This document shows, in pieces, positions 23,739 to 33,804 of a DNA stretch of 64,000 bases. Source of the stretch: Nocardioides cavernae. Lineage in GTDB: Bacteria; Actinomycetota; Actinomycetes; Propionibacteriales; Nocardioidaceae. The DNA lies in NCBI RefSeq assembly GCF_013410035.1, contig NZ_JACCBW010000004.1, positions 62,001-126,000 on the forward strand, in the 5' to 3' direction. Under the pieces are notes generated by a model that saw nothing but the letters and a program-made list of their open reading frames with translations, was not told where the DNA came from and searched no databases. The stretch's first letter is position 1. The number at the start of each line of letters is the position of its first letter. The translations under genes were made by a program, and so were the position numbers.

Positions 23739-23787
23739 GGTCCCACCAGGGATCGCGACCGGCGGCCCGCCGTCGAGGGGCCCTTCC

Positions 23788-24588
23788 ATGACGTCCTCAC
23801 GCTCGTCCCGCCTGCGCGACCTGGCCGTGGTCGGCACCACCGCCGCCGTCCTGGGGGGCCTCGTCGTGACGGCCGGCCCGGCGACCCTGGCCGCAGCCGA
23901 CCGGCTCATCACCGGCAAGGACATCGCGAAGTACAGCATCGGGCCCAAGAACCTCGCCCCCGACTCGGTGCAGGGCATGACGGTCCGCAAGAACGCGATC
24001 ACGGGTCGCCATGTCCGCGACGGTTCCATCACGGCCGCCGACCTCGACGCCGGCCTGCAGGGCGTCGTCGGTCCCGCCGGCCCCGCGGGACCTGCGGGAC
24101 CCGCCGGACCGGCGGGTGCCGCGGGCAGGGACGGCAAGGACGGCAAGGACGGAGCGCCCGGACCCTCGGGCCAGGCCGAGCCGGACGGCGTCGCCACCTG
24201 GACGATCCACCACGAGCAGAACGGCGACACCACCGTCAACCGGACCTCCGCCGACAAGGTCCCCGCCGGCGCCCTGATCGAGCCGCTGGCCTACAGCTTC
24301 GAGGGCGACGTCTCGAGCTGCGACGCCGGCCCGTTCTTCGGCAACGGCTGGACGTTCGGCACCAAGGGCTCCACGGCGTTGGTGAGCGGCTACCACGCGT
24401 CCTCGACCCCTCCCACCGCGACGATCGTGCAGACCATGGGCTCGGCGGACACGTCCCTGACCTTCACCCTGTCGTGCTGGGCCGGTTCGTCAGCGATGCC
24501 GACGCCCGCGGCGGTGCCGTCGTTCGACGCCAGCATGACGTTCCAGTGGACCGTCCGCGACACCACGACCACGCGCACCTTCAACTGA
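23788..24588 (+). CDS. Exported protein with a short collagen-like Gly-X-Y region
   Basis: The 266-residue protein starts with a signal peptide or anchor (RSSRLRDLAVVGTTAAVLGGLVVTA). An N-terminal segment of beta-helix-like repeats follows (LITGKDIAKYSIGPKNLAPDSV), then about 13 Gly-X-Y triplets (GPAGPAGPAGPAGPAGAAG, GKDGKDGAPGPSG). A globular C-terminal domain has two cysteines that could form a disulfide (SSCDAGPFF, LSCWAG). The layout recalls phage and bacterial trimerising stalk proteins: a short collagen triple helix joining two domains. GAGGGG precedes the ATG at 23788. Function unknown, probably surface-exposed. Confidence 0.75.
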   Translation: MTSSRSSRLRDLAVVGTTAAVLGGLVVTAGPATLAAADRLITGKDIAKYSIGPKNLAPDSVQGMTVRKNAITGRHVRDGSITAADLDAGLQGVVGPAGPAGPAGPAGPAGAAGRDGKDGKDGAPGPSGQAEPDGVATWTIHHEQNGDTTVNRTSADKVPAGALIEPLAYSFEGDVSSCDAGPFFGNGWTFGTKGSTALVSGYHASSTPPTATIVQTMGSADTSLTFTLSCWAGSSAMPTPAAVPSFDASMTFQWTVRDTTTTRTFN

Positions 24589-24622
24589 CCGCCCGGCGCG
24601 CCCGGCCGGTCCGTCGGCGGAG

Positions 24623-25612
24623 CTAGCCGCCGATCGCCGACATGGGGCGGTCGGGCTGGAGGAACGTCTCGTCGTCGATGCCGTGGCCGGCCCGCTTGCC
24701 GCGCATCGCGACCACCCAGCGCTCGGCGATCTCGTCGTCGCTCGCACCGGAGCGGAGCGCGGCGCGCAGGTCGGACTCCTCGCGGGCGAACAGGCAGTTG
24801 CGCACCTGGCCGTCGGCGGTGAGGCGTACGCGGTCGCAGTCGCCGCAGAACGGGCGCGTCACCGACGCGATGATCCCGACCGTGGCCGGCCCACCGTCGA
24901 CGTCGAAGAGCTCGGCGGGGGCGCTCCCCCGCGGTGCGCCGTGCGGCGTGAGCGTGAACTCCGCGGACAGCGCCTCGTGGATCTCGTCGGCGGTCACCAT
25001 CGCCGCGCGGCTCCAGTCGTGCTGGGCGTCGAGCGGCATCTGCTCGATGAAGCGCAGCTCGTAGCCGTGCGTGACCGCCCACCGCAGCAGCTCGGCGGCC
25101 TGGTCGTCGTTGGTGCCGCGCAGCAGGACAGCGTTGAGCTTGACGGGGCCGAGCCCGGCCGCCTTGGCGGCCTCGAGGCCCTCGATGACGTCGTGGAGCC
25201 GGTCGCGGCGGGTGATCGCTGCGAACGTCTCGGGCCGCACGGAGTCGATGCTGGCGTTGATCCGGTCGAGTCCCGCGTCGGCGAGCGCCTGCGCGTTGCG
25301 CGACAGGCCGAGGGCGTTGGTGGTCAGCGACGTCTCGACGCCGAGCGCGTGCGTACGCCCGACGATGTCGACCAGCCCGCGGCGCAGGAGCGGCTCGCCG
25401 CCGGTGAACCGCACCTCCCGGATCCCGAGGCGCTCGACGCCGATGGTGATCAGCCGGACGACCTCGTCGTCGGTCAGCGTCTGCTCCGTCGGCAGCCAGT
25501 CGAGGCCCTCGGCGGGCATGCAGTAGTTGCAGCGGAGGTTGCAGCGGTCGGTGAGCGAGACCCGCAGGTCCGTGGCCACGCGGCCGAAGCGGTCTGCGAG
25601 TGGTGTCGTCAC
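24623..25612 (-). CDS. moaA: GTP 3',8-cyclase (molybdenum cofactor synthesis)
   Basis: MoaA is a radical-SAM enzyme that converts GTP in the first step of molybdopterin synthesis. The 329 residues contain the radical-SAM cluster motif CNLRCNYC, FTGGEPLLR, the C-terminal cluster region FCGDCDRVRLTADGQVRNCLF, and the functional Gly-Gly C terminus. It is not next to other moa genes. The GTG at 25612 is preferred over 25618 because TACAGT ends 7 nt before it, as in other leaderless genes here. It depends on Fe-S clusters, which the suf operon supplies. Confidence 0.94.
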   Translation of the reverse strand: MTTPLADRFGRVATDLRVSLTDRCNLRCNYCMPAEGLDWLPTEQTLTDDEVVRLITIGVERLGIREVRFTGGEPLLRRGLVDIVGRTHALGVETSLTTNALGLSRNAQALADAGLDRINASIDSVRPETFAAITRRDRLHDVIEGLEAAKAAGLGPVKLNAVLLRGTNDDQAAELLRWAVTHGYELRFIEQMPLDAQHDWSRAAMVTADEIHEALSAEFTLTPHGAPRGSAPAELFDVDGGPATVGIIASVTRPFCGDCDRVRLTADGQVRNCLFAREESDLRAALRSGASDDEIAERWVVAMRGKRAGHGIDDETFLQPDRPMSAIGG

Positions 25613-25619
25613 GGTCACA

Positions 25620-25625
25620 ACTGTA
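25620..25625 (-). promoter_or_regulatory. -10 box of a leaderless promoter (moaA)
   Basis: TACAGT on the minus strand, 7 nt before the GTG at 25612; back to back with the SURF1 promoter. Confidence 0.5.
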
Positions 25626-25659
25626 ACGAGGCCCCGTCTGGGGCTCAGGACCAGCCGGA

Positions 25660-25665
25660 TAGCCT
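25660..25665 (+). promoter_or_regulatory. -10 box of a leaderless promoter (SURF1 gene)
   Basis: TAGCCT ends 6 nt before the GTG at 25672. Confidence 0.65.
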
Positions 25666-25671
25666 CGGCTG

Positions 25672-26592
25672 GTGCACTCCCTGCGGTTCCTGTTCTCGCG
25701 CCGCTGGATCGTGTTCGCGCTGGTGGTCGTCTTCCTCGCGTGGGTCGCGTGGCGGCTCGGCGAGTGGCAGTTCCACCGCCTCGAGGACCGCAAGGACCGC
25801 AACGCGATCATCGAGCGCAACGAGGAGGCCGGCCCGTCCCCGGTGGAGGACGTCCTCGCGCCCGGTCGCCCGGTCGCCCGACCGGACGAGTGGCGGATCG
25901 TCGAGGCCACCGGGACCTACGCCGTCGACGACACCGTGATCGTGCGCTACCGCACCCGCGAGGGCGAGGCGGGCGTGAACGTGGTGGTGCCGCTCGAGCT
26001 CGCCGACGGGACGAGCCTGCTCGTCGACCGCGGCTGGTACGCCACCGACAACCGCGGTGCCACCCGCGAGGACGTGCCGGCACCGCCCCCGGGTGAGGTG
26101 ACCGTGACGGGGTGGGTCCGCCAGGACGCCGAGGGCGACAGCACGCAGGTCACCGACAAGTCCACCCGCGCCGTCGACAGCCAGGAGATCGCGCAGGCCC
26201 TGGACCGGGAGGTGCTCGGCGGGTGGGTCGACCTGCGCTCGGAGTCCCCCGAGCCCGCGACCGCGCTCCTGCCGGTCGAGCTGCCCGAGCTCGACAACGG
26301 CCCGCACTTCTTCTACGGCCTCCAGTGGTGGTTCTTCGGTGCGCTCGCGATCTTCGGGTTCTTCTTCCTCATCTACGACGAGGTCCGCGGCGGCCGCGGG
26401 CCCGGCCCGTCCCCTGCTCGCGGCCCGGCCGAGCGCACGCCGACGCCGACCGCCCCGCCGAAGAAGAAGCGGCGGACCTGGCGGGAGATGCTCGAGCCGG
26501 ACGACGAGCCCGACGTCCCCGGGGGCGCGGAGCCCTCAGAGCGCCCGCAGCAGGCCACCGTCGACCGGGAGCATCACGCCCGTCAGGAATGA
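25672..26592 (+). CDS. SURF1 family cytochrome oxidase assembly protein
   Basis: SURF1 proteins help insert heme A into cytochrome c oxidase. The 306 residues have one N-terminal helix (about 12-27), a periplasmic domain containing LLVDRGWYATD (the family VNRGW-type motif), and a second helix ending in HFFYGLQWWFFGALAIFGF. A charged Pro/Lys/Arg-rich tail of about 70 residues follows. The last 57 nt overlap the convergent SDR gene. Functionally it belongs with ctaA and ctaB in this window although it lies 20 kb away. Confidence 0.9.
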   Translation: MHSLRFLFSRRWIVFALVVVFLAWVAWRLGEWQFHRLEDRKDRNAIIERNEEAGPSPVEDVLAPGRPVARPDEWRIVEATGTYAVDDTVIVRYRTREGEAGVNVVVPLELADGTSLLVDRGWYATDNRGATREDVPAPPPGEVTVTGWVRQDAEGDSTQVTDKSTRAVDSQEIAQALDREVLGGWVDLRSESPEPATALLPVELPELDNGPHFFYGLQWWFFGALAIFGFFFLIYDEVRGGRGPGPSPARGPAERTPTPTAPPKKKRRTWREMLEPDDEPDVPGGAEPSERPQQATVDREHHARQE

Positions 26593-27306
26593 CGCGGCCG
26601 GCGACATGAGGAACGCGGCCACCGCGCCGAACTCCTCGGGCTCCCCGTAGCGTCCGAGCGGGATCGACGCCTCCGCGGCACGCCGCGCAGCCTCGGGGTC
26701 GCCCGTCGAGGCGTCGAGCTCGGCGACGCGGTCGGTGGCGATCCGGCCGGGCAGCAGCCCGTTGACGCGTACGCCCCGAGGGCCGAGCTCGTCCGCGAGG
26801 GTCTTGGCGACCATCGCGAGCCCCGGGCGCAGGCCGTTGGAGATGGCCATCTCGGGAAGCGGGGCCCGCACGCTCGACGACAGGACGAGCCCGAGGGCGC
26901 CCCCTGCCGGCAGAGCGGTGCCGACCTCGCGCGCGAGGCGTACGGCTCCGAGGAAGACCGACTCGAAGGCGGAGGTCCACTGCTCGTCGGTGGTCGCGGT
27001 GACCGGGCCCTTCGGCGGCCCGCCGACGCTGATGAGCGCGCCGTCGACGCGCCCCCAGGCGTCCCGCCCGGCGGCGAGCAGCCGCGCCGGGGCGTCCCGG
27101 TCGGCGTTGTCGACGGTGACCGCCACGGCGGCGTGACGGCCGGCGCGCTCGTCGAGCTCGGCCGCCGCCCGGCCGAGGGACTCCTGCGAGCGTCCCGACA
27201 GCACGACCCGCGCTCCCTCCGCGACCAGTGCCTCCGCGCTGGCCCGGCCGAGCCCGCGCGCCCCACCGGTGACGATGTGGACGCGGTCGGTCAGCTGGAG
27301 GTCCAT
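26536..27306 (-). CDS. SDR family oxidoreductase
   Basis: The 256-residue protein has the SDR cofactor motif VTGGARGLGRASA, a sequence SVGGPPKG where classical members have NNAG, and a late PVDGGLLRAL. The usual YxxxK is replaced by a region ISNGLRPGLAMVAKTLADELG, so Tyr is missing while Lys is present; this is seen in some atypical SDRs annotated as 3-oxoacyl reductase-like. Substrate unknown. ATG 27306 is chosen because TAGGTT ends 6 nt before it; a GTG at 27312 is the alternative. Its 3' end overlaps the SURF1 gene by 57 nt. Confidence 0.85.
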   Translation of the reverse strand: MDLQLTDRVHIVTGGARGLGRASAEALVAEGARVVLSGRSQESLGRAAAELDERAGRHAAVAVTVDNADRDAPARLLAAGRDAWGRVDGALISVGGPPKGPVTATTDEQWTSAFESVFLGAVRLAREVGTALPAGGALGLVLSSSVRAPLPEMAISNGLRPGLAMVAKTLADELGPRGVRVNGLLPGRIATDRVAELDASTGDPEAARRAAEASIPLGRYGEPEEFGAVAAFLMSPAASFLTGVMLPVDGGLLRAL

Positions 27307-27312
27307 CCACAC

Positions 27313-27318
27313 AACCTA
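27313..27318 (-). promoter_or_regulatory. -10 box of a leaderless promoter (SDR gene)
   Basis: TAGGTT on the minus strand, 6 nt before the ATG at 27306. It lies 23 nt downstream of the stop of the preceding ABC gene. Confidence 0.6.
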
Positions 27319-27340
27319 ACCGGCTGCAGCACCGAGCTCG

Positions 27341-29227
27341 TCAGCCCGGGAGGTCGACCTTCTCCGCGCGGAACTGCGTCGCGTGGAGGGTGGCGTAGAG
27401 GCCCCCCGCGGCGAGCAGCTCGGCGTGGGTGCCGGACTGCACGACCCGGCCGTCGTCGAGGACGAGGATCAGGTCGGCGTTGCGGACCGTCGAGAGCCGG
27501 TGCGCGATGACGAGGGACGTGCGGCCCTCGAGCGCGGCGTCCAGCGCCTGCTGCACCGCGGCCTCGGACTCGCTGTCGAGGTGCGCCGTCGCCTCGTCGA
27601 GGACGACGATGGCGGGCGCCTTGAGCAGCAGCCTGGCGATCGCGAGCCGCTGCCGCTCGCCGCCGCTGAGGCGGTAGCCGCGGTCGCCCACGACCGTGTC
27701 GAGGCCGTCGGGCAGCGCACGCACCAGCGGCGCGATCTGCGCCGCCTCGAGCGCCGCCCACACCTCGGCCTCGGTGGCCTCCGGGCGGGCGTACTGCAGG
27801 TTGGCCCGGATGGTGTCGTGGAACATGTGGGCGTCCTGGGTGACGTAGCCGACGACGTCCTCGAGGGACTGCAGGGTCACGTCGCGCACGTCGTGCCCGC
27901 CGACCCGGACGGCGCCCGCCCCGACGTCGTAGAGCCGCGCGACGAGGTGGGTCACCGTGGTCTTGCCGGCCCCCGACGGGCCGACCAGGGCGACCATCTG
28001 GCCGGGCTCGGCCGTGAAGGTGACGTCGTGGAGGACCTCGCCGCTGTCGCGGGACTCGGTGCGCGCGACGGTCTCGAGCGAGGCGAGGGAGATCTCGTCG
28101 GCACGCGGGTAGGTGAACGCGACGTGGTCGAACTCGAGGCGGGAGGTCGAGGCGGGGAGCGCGACCGCGTCGGGCTTCTCCTGGATGAGCGAGGGCAGGT
28201 CGAGGACCTCGAAGACGCGGTCGAAGCTGACCAGGGCGGTCATCACGTCGATGCGGACGTTGGACAGGCCCTGCAGTGGGCCGAGCAGCCGGGTGAGCAG
28301 GACCCCGAGGGCCACGATCGTGCCGACCGAGAGGTCGCCCCGGATGGCCAGCCAGCCGCCGATGCCGTAGACGAGCGCCGTCGCGAGGGACGGCACGAGG
28401 GTCATCGCGGCGAAGAAGATGCGGGTGAGGAGCGAGATGCGCACGCCCAGGTCGCGCACGACGGCGGCCTTGCGGGCGTACGCCACGTCCTCCTCCTCGC
28501 GCCGCCCGAACAGCTTGAGGAGCATCGCGCCGCCGACGTTGAACCGCTCGGTCATCGCGTTGCCGAGGTCGGCGTTGCCGTCCATCTGCTGGCGCGACAG
28601 GGCGGCGAGCCGGTTGCCCACCATGCGCGAGGCGAGCAGCAGGATCGGGAACAGCGCCAGGCAGAGCAGCGTCACCGGCCAGCTGAGGAACAGCATCGTC
28701 ACGCCGACGACGACGGCGGCGATGATGTTGGAGACCGTGCCCTGCAGCGTCGAGGTGAACGCGCGCTGGGCGCCGATCACGTCGTTGTTGAGCCGGCTGA
28801 CGAGGGCGCCGGTCTGGGTGCGGGTGAAGAACGCGAGCGACTGGCGCTGCACGTGCGCGAACACCTGGGTCCGCAGGTCGTAGATGAGCCCCTCGCCGAT
28901 GCGGCTCGACAGCCACCCGGTAATCAGTCCGAACGCCGAGTCCAACACGGCGACGAGCGCGACCAGGACGGCAAGCCAGACGACGAGCGAGGTGTTCCCC
29001 GTCTGGACGCCGTCGTCGATGATCGCCTTGAGCAGCAGCGGGGGCAGGACCACCAGTGCCGCGTCGACGACCGTGACACCGAGGAAACCTGCGATCAGGC
29101 GGCGGTGGGGTCGCGCGAACGACAGCACGCGCCGCACCGTGCGGCGCTCGATCTTCTGCTCGACGACGCTCCGGTCACTGCGCAGGAAGCGCCACGGCGG
29201 CCCGCCGGCCCCCGGTCCCATCGACAT
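27341..29227 (-). CDS. ABC exporter, fused permease and ATPase (MdlB/MsbA-like half transporter)
   Basis: The 628-residue half-transporter has six membrane helices in residues about 45-330 and an ATPase domain with Walker A GPSGAGKTT, signature LSGGERQRL, Walker B AIVVLDEATAHLD and switch histidine IAHRLSTV. It would homodimerise, or pair with another half transporter, to export a lipophilic compound or lipid. An insert SLETVARTESRDSGEV just before the ATPase core is unusual. AAGGAG precedes the start region. Substrate unknown. Confidence 0.9.
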   Translation of the reverse strand: MSMGPGAGGPPWRFLRSDRSVVEQKIERRTVRRVLSFARPHRRLIAGFLGVTVVDAALVVLPPLLLKAIIDDGVQTGNTSLVVWLAVLVALVAVLDSAFGLITGWLSSRIGEGLIYDLRTQVFAHVQRQSLAFFTRTQTGALVSRLNNDVIGAQRAFTSTLQGTVSNIIAAVVVGVTMLFLSWPVTLLCLALFPILLLASRMVGNRLAALSRQQMDGNADLGNAMTERFNVGGAMLLKLFGRREEEDVAYARKAAVVRDLGVRISLLTRIFFAAMTLVPSLATALVYGIGGWLAIRGDLSVGTIVALGVLLTRLLGPLQGLSNVRIDVMTALVSFDRVFEVLDLPSLIQEKPDAVALPASTSRLEFDHVAFTYPRADEISLASLETVARTESRDSGEVLHDVTFTAEPGQMVALVGPSGAGKTTVTHLVARLYDVGAGAVRVGGHDVRDVTLQSLEDVVGYVTQDAHMFHDTIRANLQYARPEATEAEVWAALEAAQIAPLVRALPDGLDTVVGDRGYRLSGGERQRLAIARLLLKAPAIVVLDEATAHLDSESEAAVQQALDAALEGRTSLVIAHRLSTVRNADLILVLDDGRVVQSGTHAELLAAGGLYATLHATQFRAEKVDLPG

Positions 29228-29308
29228 GCATGCTCCTTCGTCCGTCCGTCACAACCGACGGCGCGGAGGCATTGTTCCTCGCGGTGTCCGCGCGCCCGAC
29301 GGGGTGAG

Positions 29309-30097
29309 TCACCCGAGCGCGGCGGCCACCGCGCGGAAGCGACGGACCTGGGCCTCCCGCTCGAGGCGGCGCTGCTCGTCGAGGTCCCGGTCGGCCGCGC
29401 CCTGCAGGAGGGCCTTGGTGGCGGGGACGACGCCGGACATCGGCGCGACGAGGGCGGCGACGAGGTCGGCCACGGCGGCGTCGAGCTCGTCGGACGCGTA
29501 CGCCCCCGTGGCGAGCCCGATCCGGACGGCCTCGTCGGCCCCGACGACCCGCGCCGTGGCGCAGATCTCCAGCGCGCGGGAGTAGCCGACGTGCTCGACG
29601 AGCGGCTTGGTGCCGGTGAGGTCGGGGACGAGGCCGAGCGCGGACTCCTTCATCGAGAACCTGACGTCGTCGGCGACGACGCGGAGGTCGCACGCGAGCG
29701 CGAGCTGGAAGCCGGCGCCGATGGCGTAGCCCCGCACCTTGGCGATCGAGACGAAGCGCGGGTCGCGCAGCCAGGTGAAGCCGCGCTGGAACTCCTCGAT
29801 CCGCGCCGACGCCTCGTCGTCGCTGAGCGCCAGCAGCCCGATGACGCTCTCGCCGTCGCCCCCGGCCGCCGAGGGGTCGAGCATGGCGCGGTCGAGCCCG
29901 GCGGAGAAGGTCTCGCCCTCCCCCGTCACCACGACCACGGCCACGTCGTCGGGCAGGGTCCGGCCGATCTCACCGAGGGCGATCCACATCGCGGGCGTCT
30001 GGGCGTTGCGCACCTCGGGCCGGTCGAGCGTGATGGTCGCGACGGGGCCGTCGACGTCGAGCCGGAGCCCGACGGCGGCGAGGTCTGCTGGAGTCAT
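29309..30097 (-). CDS. Enoyl-CoA hydratase/isomerase family protein
   Basis: The 262-residue crotonase-fold protein contains ATITLDRPEVRNAQ, the oxyanion-hole segment VRGYAIGAGFQLALACDLRV and GLVPDLTGTKPLVEHVG. The first catalytic glutamate of true hydratases is replaced around IGAGFQLA, and the second lies in ESALGLVPDL, so it may act as an isomerase or on a special acyl-CoA. AAGGAGAGCC precedes the ATG. It is a single gene between two ABC genes, with a palindromic repeat upstream. Confidence 0.88.
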   Translation of the reverse strand: MTPADLAAVGLRLDVDGPVATITLDRPEVRNAQTPAMWIALGEIGRTLPDDVAVVVVTGEGETFSAGLDRAMLDPSAAGGDGESVIGLLALSDDEASARIEEFQRGFTWLRDPRFVSIAKVRGYAIGAGFQLALACDLRVVADDVRFSMKESALGLVPDLTGTKPLVEHVGYSRALEICATARVVGADEAVRIGLATGAYASDELDAAVADLVAALVAPMSGVVPATKALLQGAADRDLDEQRRLEREAQVRRFRAVAAALG

Positions 30098-30108
30098 GGC
30101 TCTCCTTG

Positions 30109-30146
30109 GTGGTCGAGTAGCGAGCGCTCGCGAGCGTATCGAGACC
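30109..30146. repeat. REP-like palindromic element
   Basis: The sequence starting GGTGGTCGAGTAGCGAGCG and ending GAGCGTATCGAGACC is an imperfect palindrome with the perfect core GCGAGCGCTCGC. Elements of this kind (beginning GGTCTCGATACGCTCGC on the other strand) are scattered between genes in many Nocardioides and related genomes, from my recollection of those genomes. Confidence 0.7.
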
Positions 30147-30155
30147 GGCGAGGAG

Positions 30156-31754
<1,599 letters not shown>

Positions 31755-31875
31755 CGTGGCGCCATCCTACGAAGGGGTGGCTCCCGGAGCCCCATCGGGA
31801 GCCGTTCGCGCTACATTGCGCGCAGGCTGTCCAGTCCTCTCCCCGCCCGGGACGAACCGCTGAAAGGCGACCACC

Positions 31876-32808
31876 ATGCGCTTCAACCCGAAGTCCGACA
31901 TCAGCGGCGGGCGCGTCCGTGACGCAGGGGGAAGCGGCGGCGGTGGCGGCGGCGGGATGCGGCTCCCGCTGCCGGGCGGCACCCGCGCCGGCGGCGGCAT
32001 CGGTGGCCTGATCATCATCATCCTCTTCGTGGTCCTCACGCAGTGCGTGGGTGGAGGTGGCGGTCTGCCCAGCCCGGGCGGCGGCACCAGCCAGCAGGGC
32101 CAGTCGCAGCCCGACGGCATCGACACCGGTGACGAGCGCTACGCCAACTGCAAGACGGGCGCCGACGCCAACGACGACCCCGACTGCGCCCGCCTCGGAG
32201 TGGCCGTGTCGCTGGAGGACTACTGGTCCGAGACGTTGCCCGACCAGGGCGGCGTCGACTTCCAGCCCGCCACCATCAACACGTTCGCGGGCGGGATCAA
32301 CACCGGGTGCGGCCAGGCCACGTCGCAGGTGGGGCCCTTCTACTGCCCGGCCGACCAGCAGGTCTACCTCGACACCACGTTCTTCGCCGACGTCCTCGAG
32401 GGCCAGCTCGGCGGGCAGGGCGGCGACTTCGTCGAGCCCTACGTCCTCGGCCACGAGTACGGCCACCACATCCAGAACCTCATGGGCACCATGGGCAAGG
32501 TCCGCACCCAGCAGGGGGCCGACTCCGACGCCGTACGCCTCGAGCTCCAGGCCGACTGCTACGCCGGCATGTGGACCAGGTACGCCGAGGACAGCGAGCT
32601 GTTGACCCTCGACGACGGCGACATCAGCGAGGCGCTCGACTCCGCCAAGGCGGTCGGCGACGACCGGATCCAGCAGCAGTCGGGGCAGCGGGTCGACCCG
32701 GAGGGTTGGACGCACGGCTCGTCCGAGCAGCGGATGGCGTGGTTCACCACCGGCTACGAGCAGGGCACCCTCGACGCCTGCGACACGTTCTCCGCCGGCC
32801 AGCTGTGA
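31876..32808 (+). CDS. Neutral zinc metallopeptidase (YpfJ family)
   Basis: The 310-residue protein has a cytoplasmic Gly-rich N terminus, one membrane helix (about residues 43-58) and an outside domain with the zinc motif HEYGHH (residues 193-198). The family segment RLELQADCYAGMW carries the third ligand, and cysteines in NCK, DCA, TGCGQ, FYCP may form disulfides. The family is widespread but its substrate is not known. GAAAGGCGACC precedes the ATG. Confidence 0.92.
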   Translation: MRFNPKSDISGGRVRDAGGSGGGGGGGMRLPLPGGTRAGGGIGGLIIIILFVVLTQCVGGGGGLPSPGGGTSQQGQSQPDGIDTGDERYANCKTGADANDDPDCARLGVAVSLEDYWSETLPDQGGVDFQPATINTFAGGINTGCGQATSQVGPFYCPADQQVYLDTTFFADVLEGQLGGQGGDFVEPYVLGHEYGHHIQNLMGTMGKVRTQQGADSDAVRLELQADCYAGMWTRYAEDSELLTLDDGDISEALDSAKAVGDDRIQQQSGQRVDPEGWTHGSSEQRMAWFTTGYEQGTLDACDTFSAGQL

Positions 32809-32835
32809 GCACGGGCCGAGGCCCGGCCCCGGCGC

Positions 32836-33744
32836 TCAGCCCAGCAGGGCCTCGATGTGGTCCACCTGCCGCTGCATGGCATGGATGTACGGCGCCACGC
32901 TGGGGTGGCGGAACTTCCCGGCCAGCGCACCCTCGCCATCGGCGACCCGCGCCAGTGCCCAGTCGAGGCGGGTCAGGGCGGTGTAGACGGCCATCACCCG
33001 GGCGCCGGTGAGCACCTCGTCGGGCGAGGCCAGCCCGGCGGGAAGCGCGTCGGTGTACGCCTGCACGAGGGGTTCGACCTCCTCCCGGGTCGCCAGCGAC
33101 AGGTAGCCGAGGTCGGCACCCACCGGACCGCGTCCGAGGTGGGCCCAGTCGATGGCTATGGCCCCGTCCCCGCCGGGCGTCCGCCCGGGGATGTTGGCGG
33201 CCGAGGGGTCGCCGTGCTGCGCGACCTGCGGGAGCGCGTCGGACCGCTCGAGCCAGACGCTCCGGTGCGACCAGAGGTGGTCGGCGATGTCGGCCACGGG
33301 CGTGCGGGCCAGCGTCCGCCACCCCCCGCGCCGCTCGACCAGGGCGAGCCGGCTGCGGAGCTGGTCGCGCGCCAGCCAACGGTGGGCGCCGAGGTCGACG
33401 GCGGCGAACCGGCCCAGGCACGCGGCGAGCCACGGCCCGGGTGCGTCGTGGGACCCGACCCGCTCGTGGACGAGGGTGATGCCCTCGTCGTCCTCGTCGA
33501 CCCGCACGACGGGCGCCTCGCGGAGCCCGGGGGCCGCGGCGACCACGCCGCTGAGCGCGACGTCGGCGGCGCGGCGCCAGTAGTTCACGTCGCCGGGCAG
33601 CAGCGCGCCGGGGACGTCGTGCGGGTCGGGGTGGCGCAGCCGCTTGACGACCACCTCGCGACCGAGGTGGGTCGCCGACCAGACGCCGTCGGTGGCCGGC
33701 CCGGCCCCCGGGAGGGGCCGCCAGCCCGGCTCGGGTTGCCACAT
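32836..33744 (-). CDS. Phosphotransferase (APH) family protein
   Basis: The 302-residue protein has a kinase-like fold with the catalytic loop HGDPSAANIPG and the metal-binding IDWAHLGRGP, the two marks of aminoglycoside/choline-kinase-like enzymes. The N-lobe lysine is seen in EVVVKRLRHP. Families of this type phosphorylate many small molecules, and nothing here points to antibiotics. TAGCGT ends 7 nt before the ATG. Confidence 0.82.
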   Translation of the reverse strand: MWQPEPGWRPLPGAGPATDGVWSATHLGREVVVKRLRHPDPHDVPGALLPGDVNYWRRAADVALSGVVAAAPGLREAPVVRVDEDDEGITLVHERVGSHDAPGPWLAACLGRFAAVDLGAHRWLARDQLRSRLALVERRGGWRTLARTPVADIADHLWSHRSVWLERSDALPQVAQHGDPSAANIPGRTPGGDGAIAIDWAHLGRGPVGADLGYLSLATREEVEPLVQAYTDALPAGLASPDEVLTGARVMAVYTALTRLDWALARVADGEGALAGKFRHPSVAPYIHAMQRQVDHIEALLG

Positions 33745-33751
33745 AGGCAGG

Positions 33752-33757
33752 ACGCTA
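33752..33757 (-). promoter_or_regulatory. -10 box of a leaderless promoter (APH-family gene)
   Basis: TAGCGT on the minus strand, 7 nt before the ATG at 33744. Confidence 0.6.
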
Positions 33758-33804
33758 GCCGATGTCGCGACCGCGGTAGCGCCACCAGGCGCCCTCAGCT
33801 CCGG

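Noticed and set aside
32836..33744. Aminoglycoside resistance (with the nucleotidyltransferase at 37715)
   Set aside because: Both are family-level matches to folds used on many substrates, in a chromosomal housekeeping context with no mobile element.
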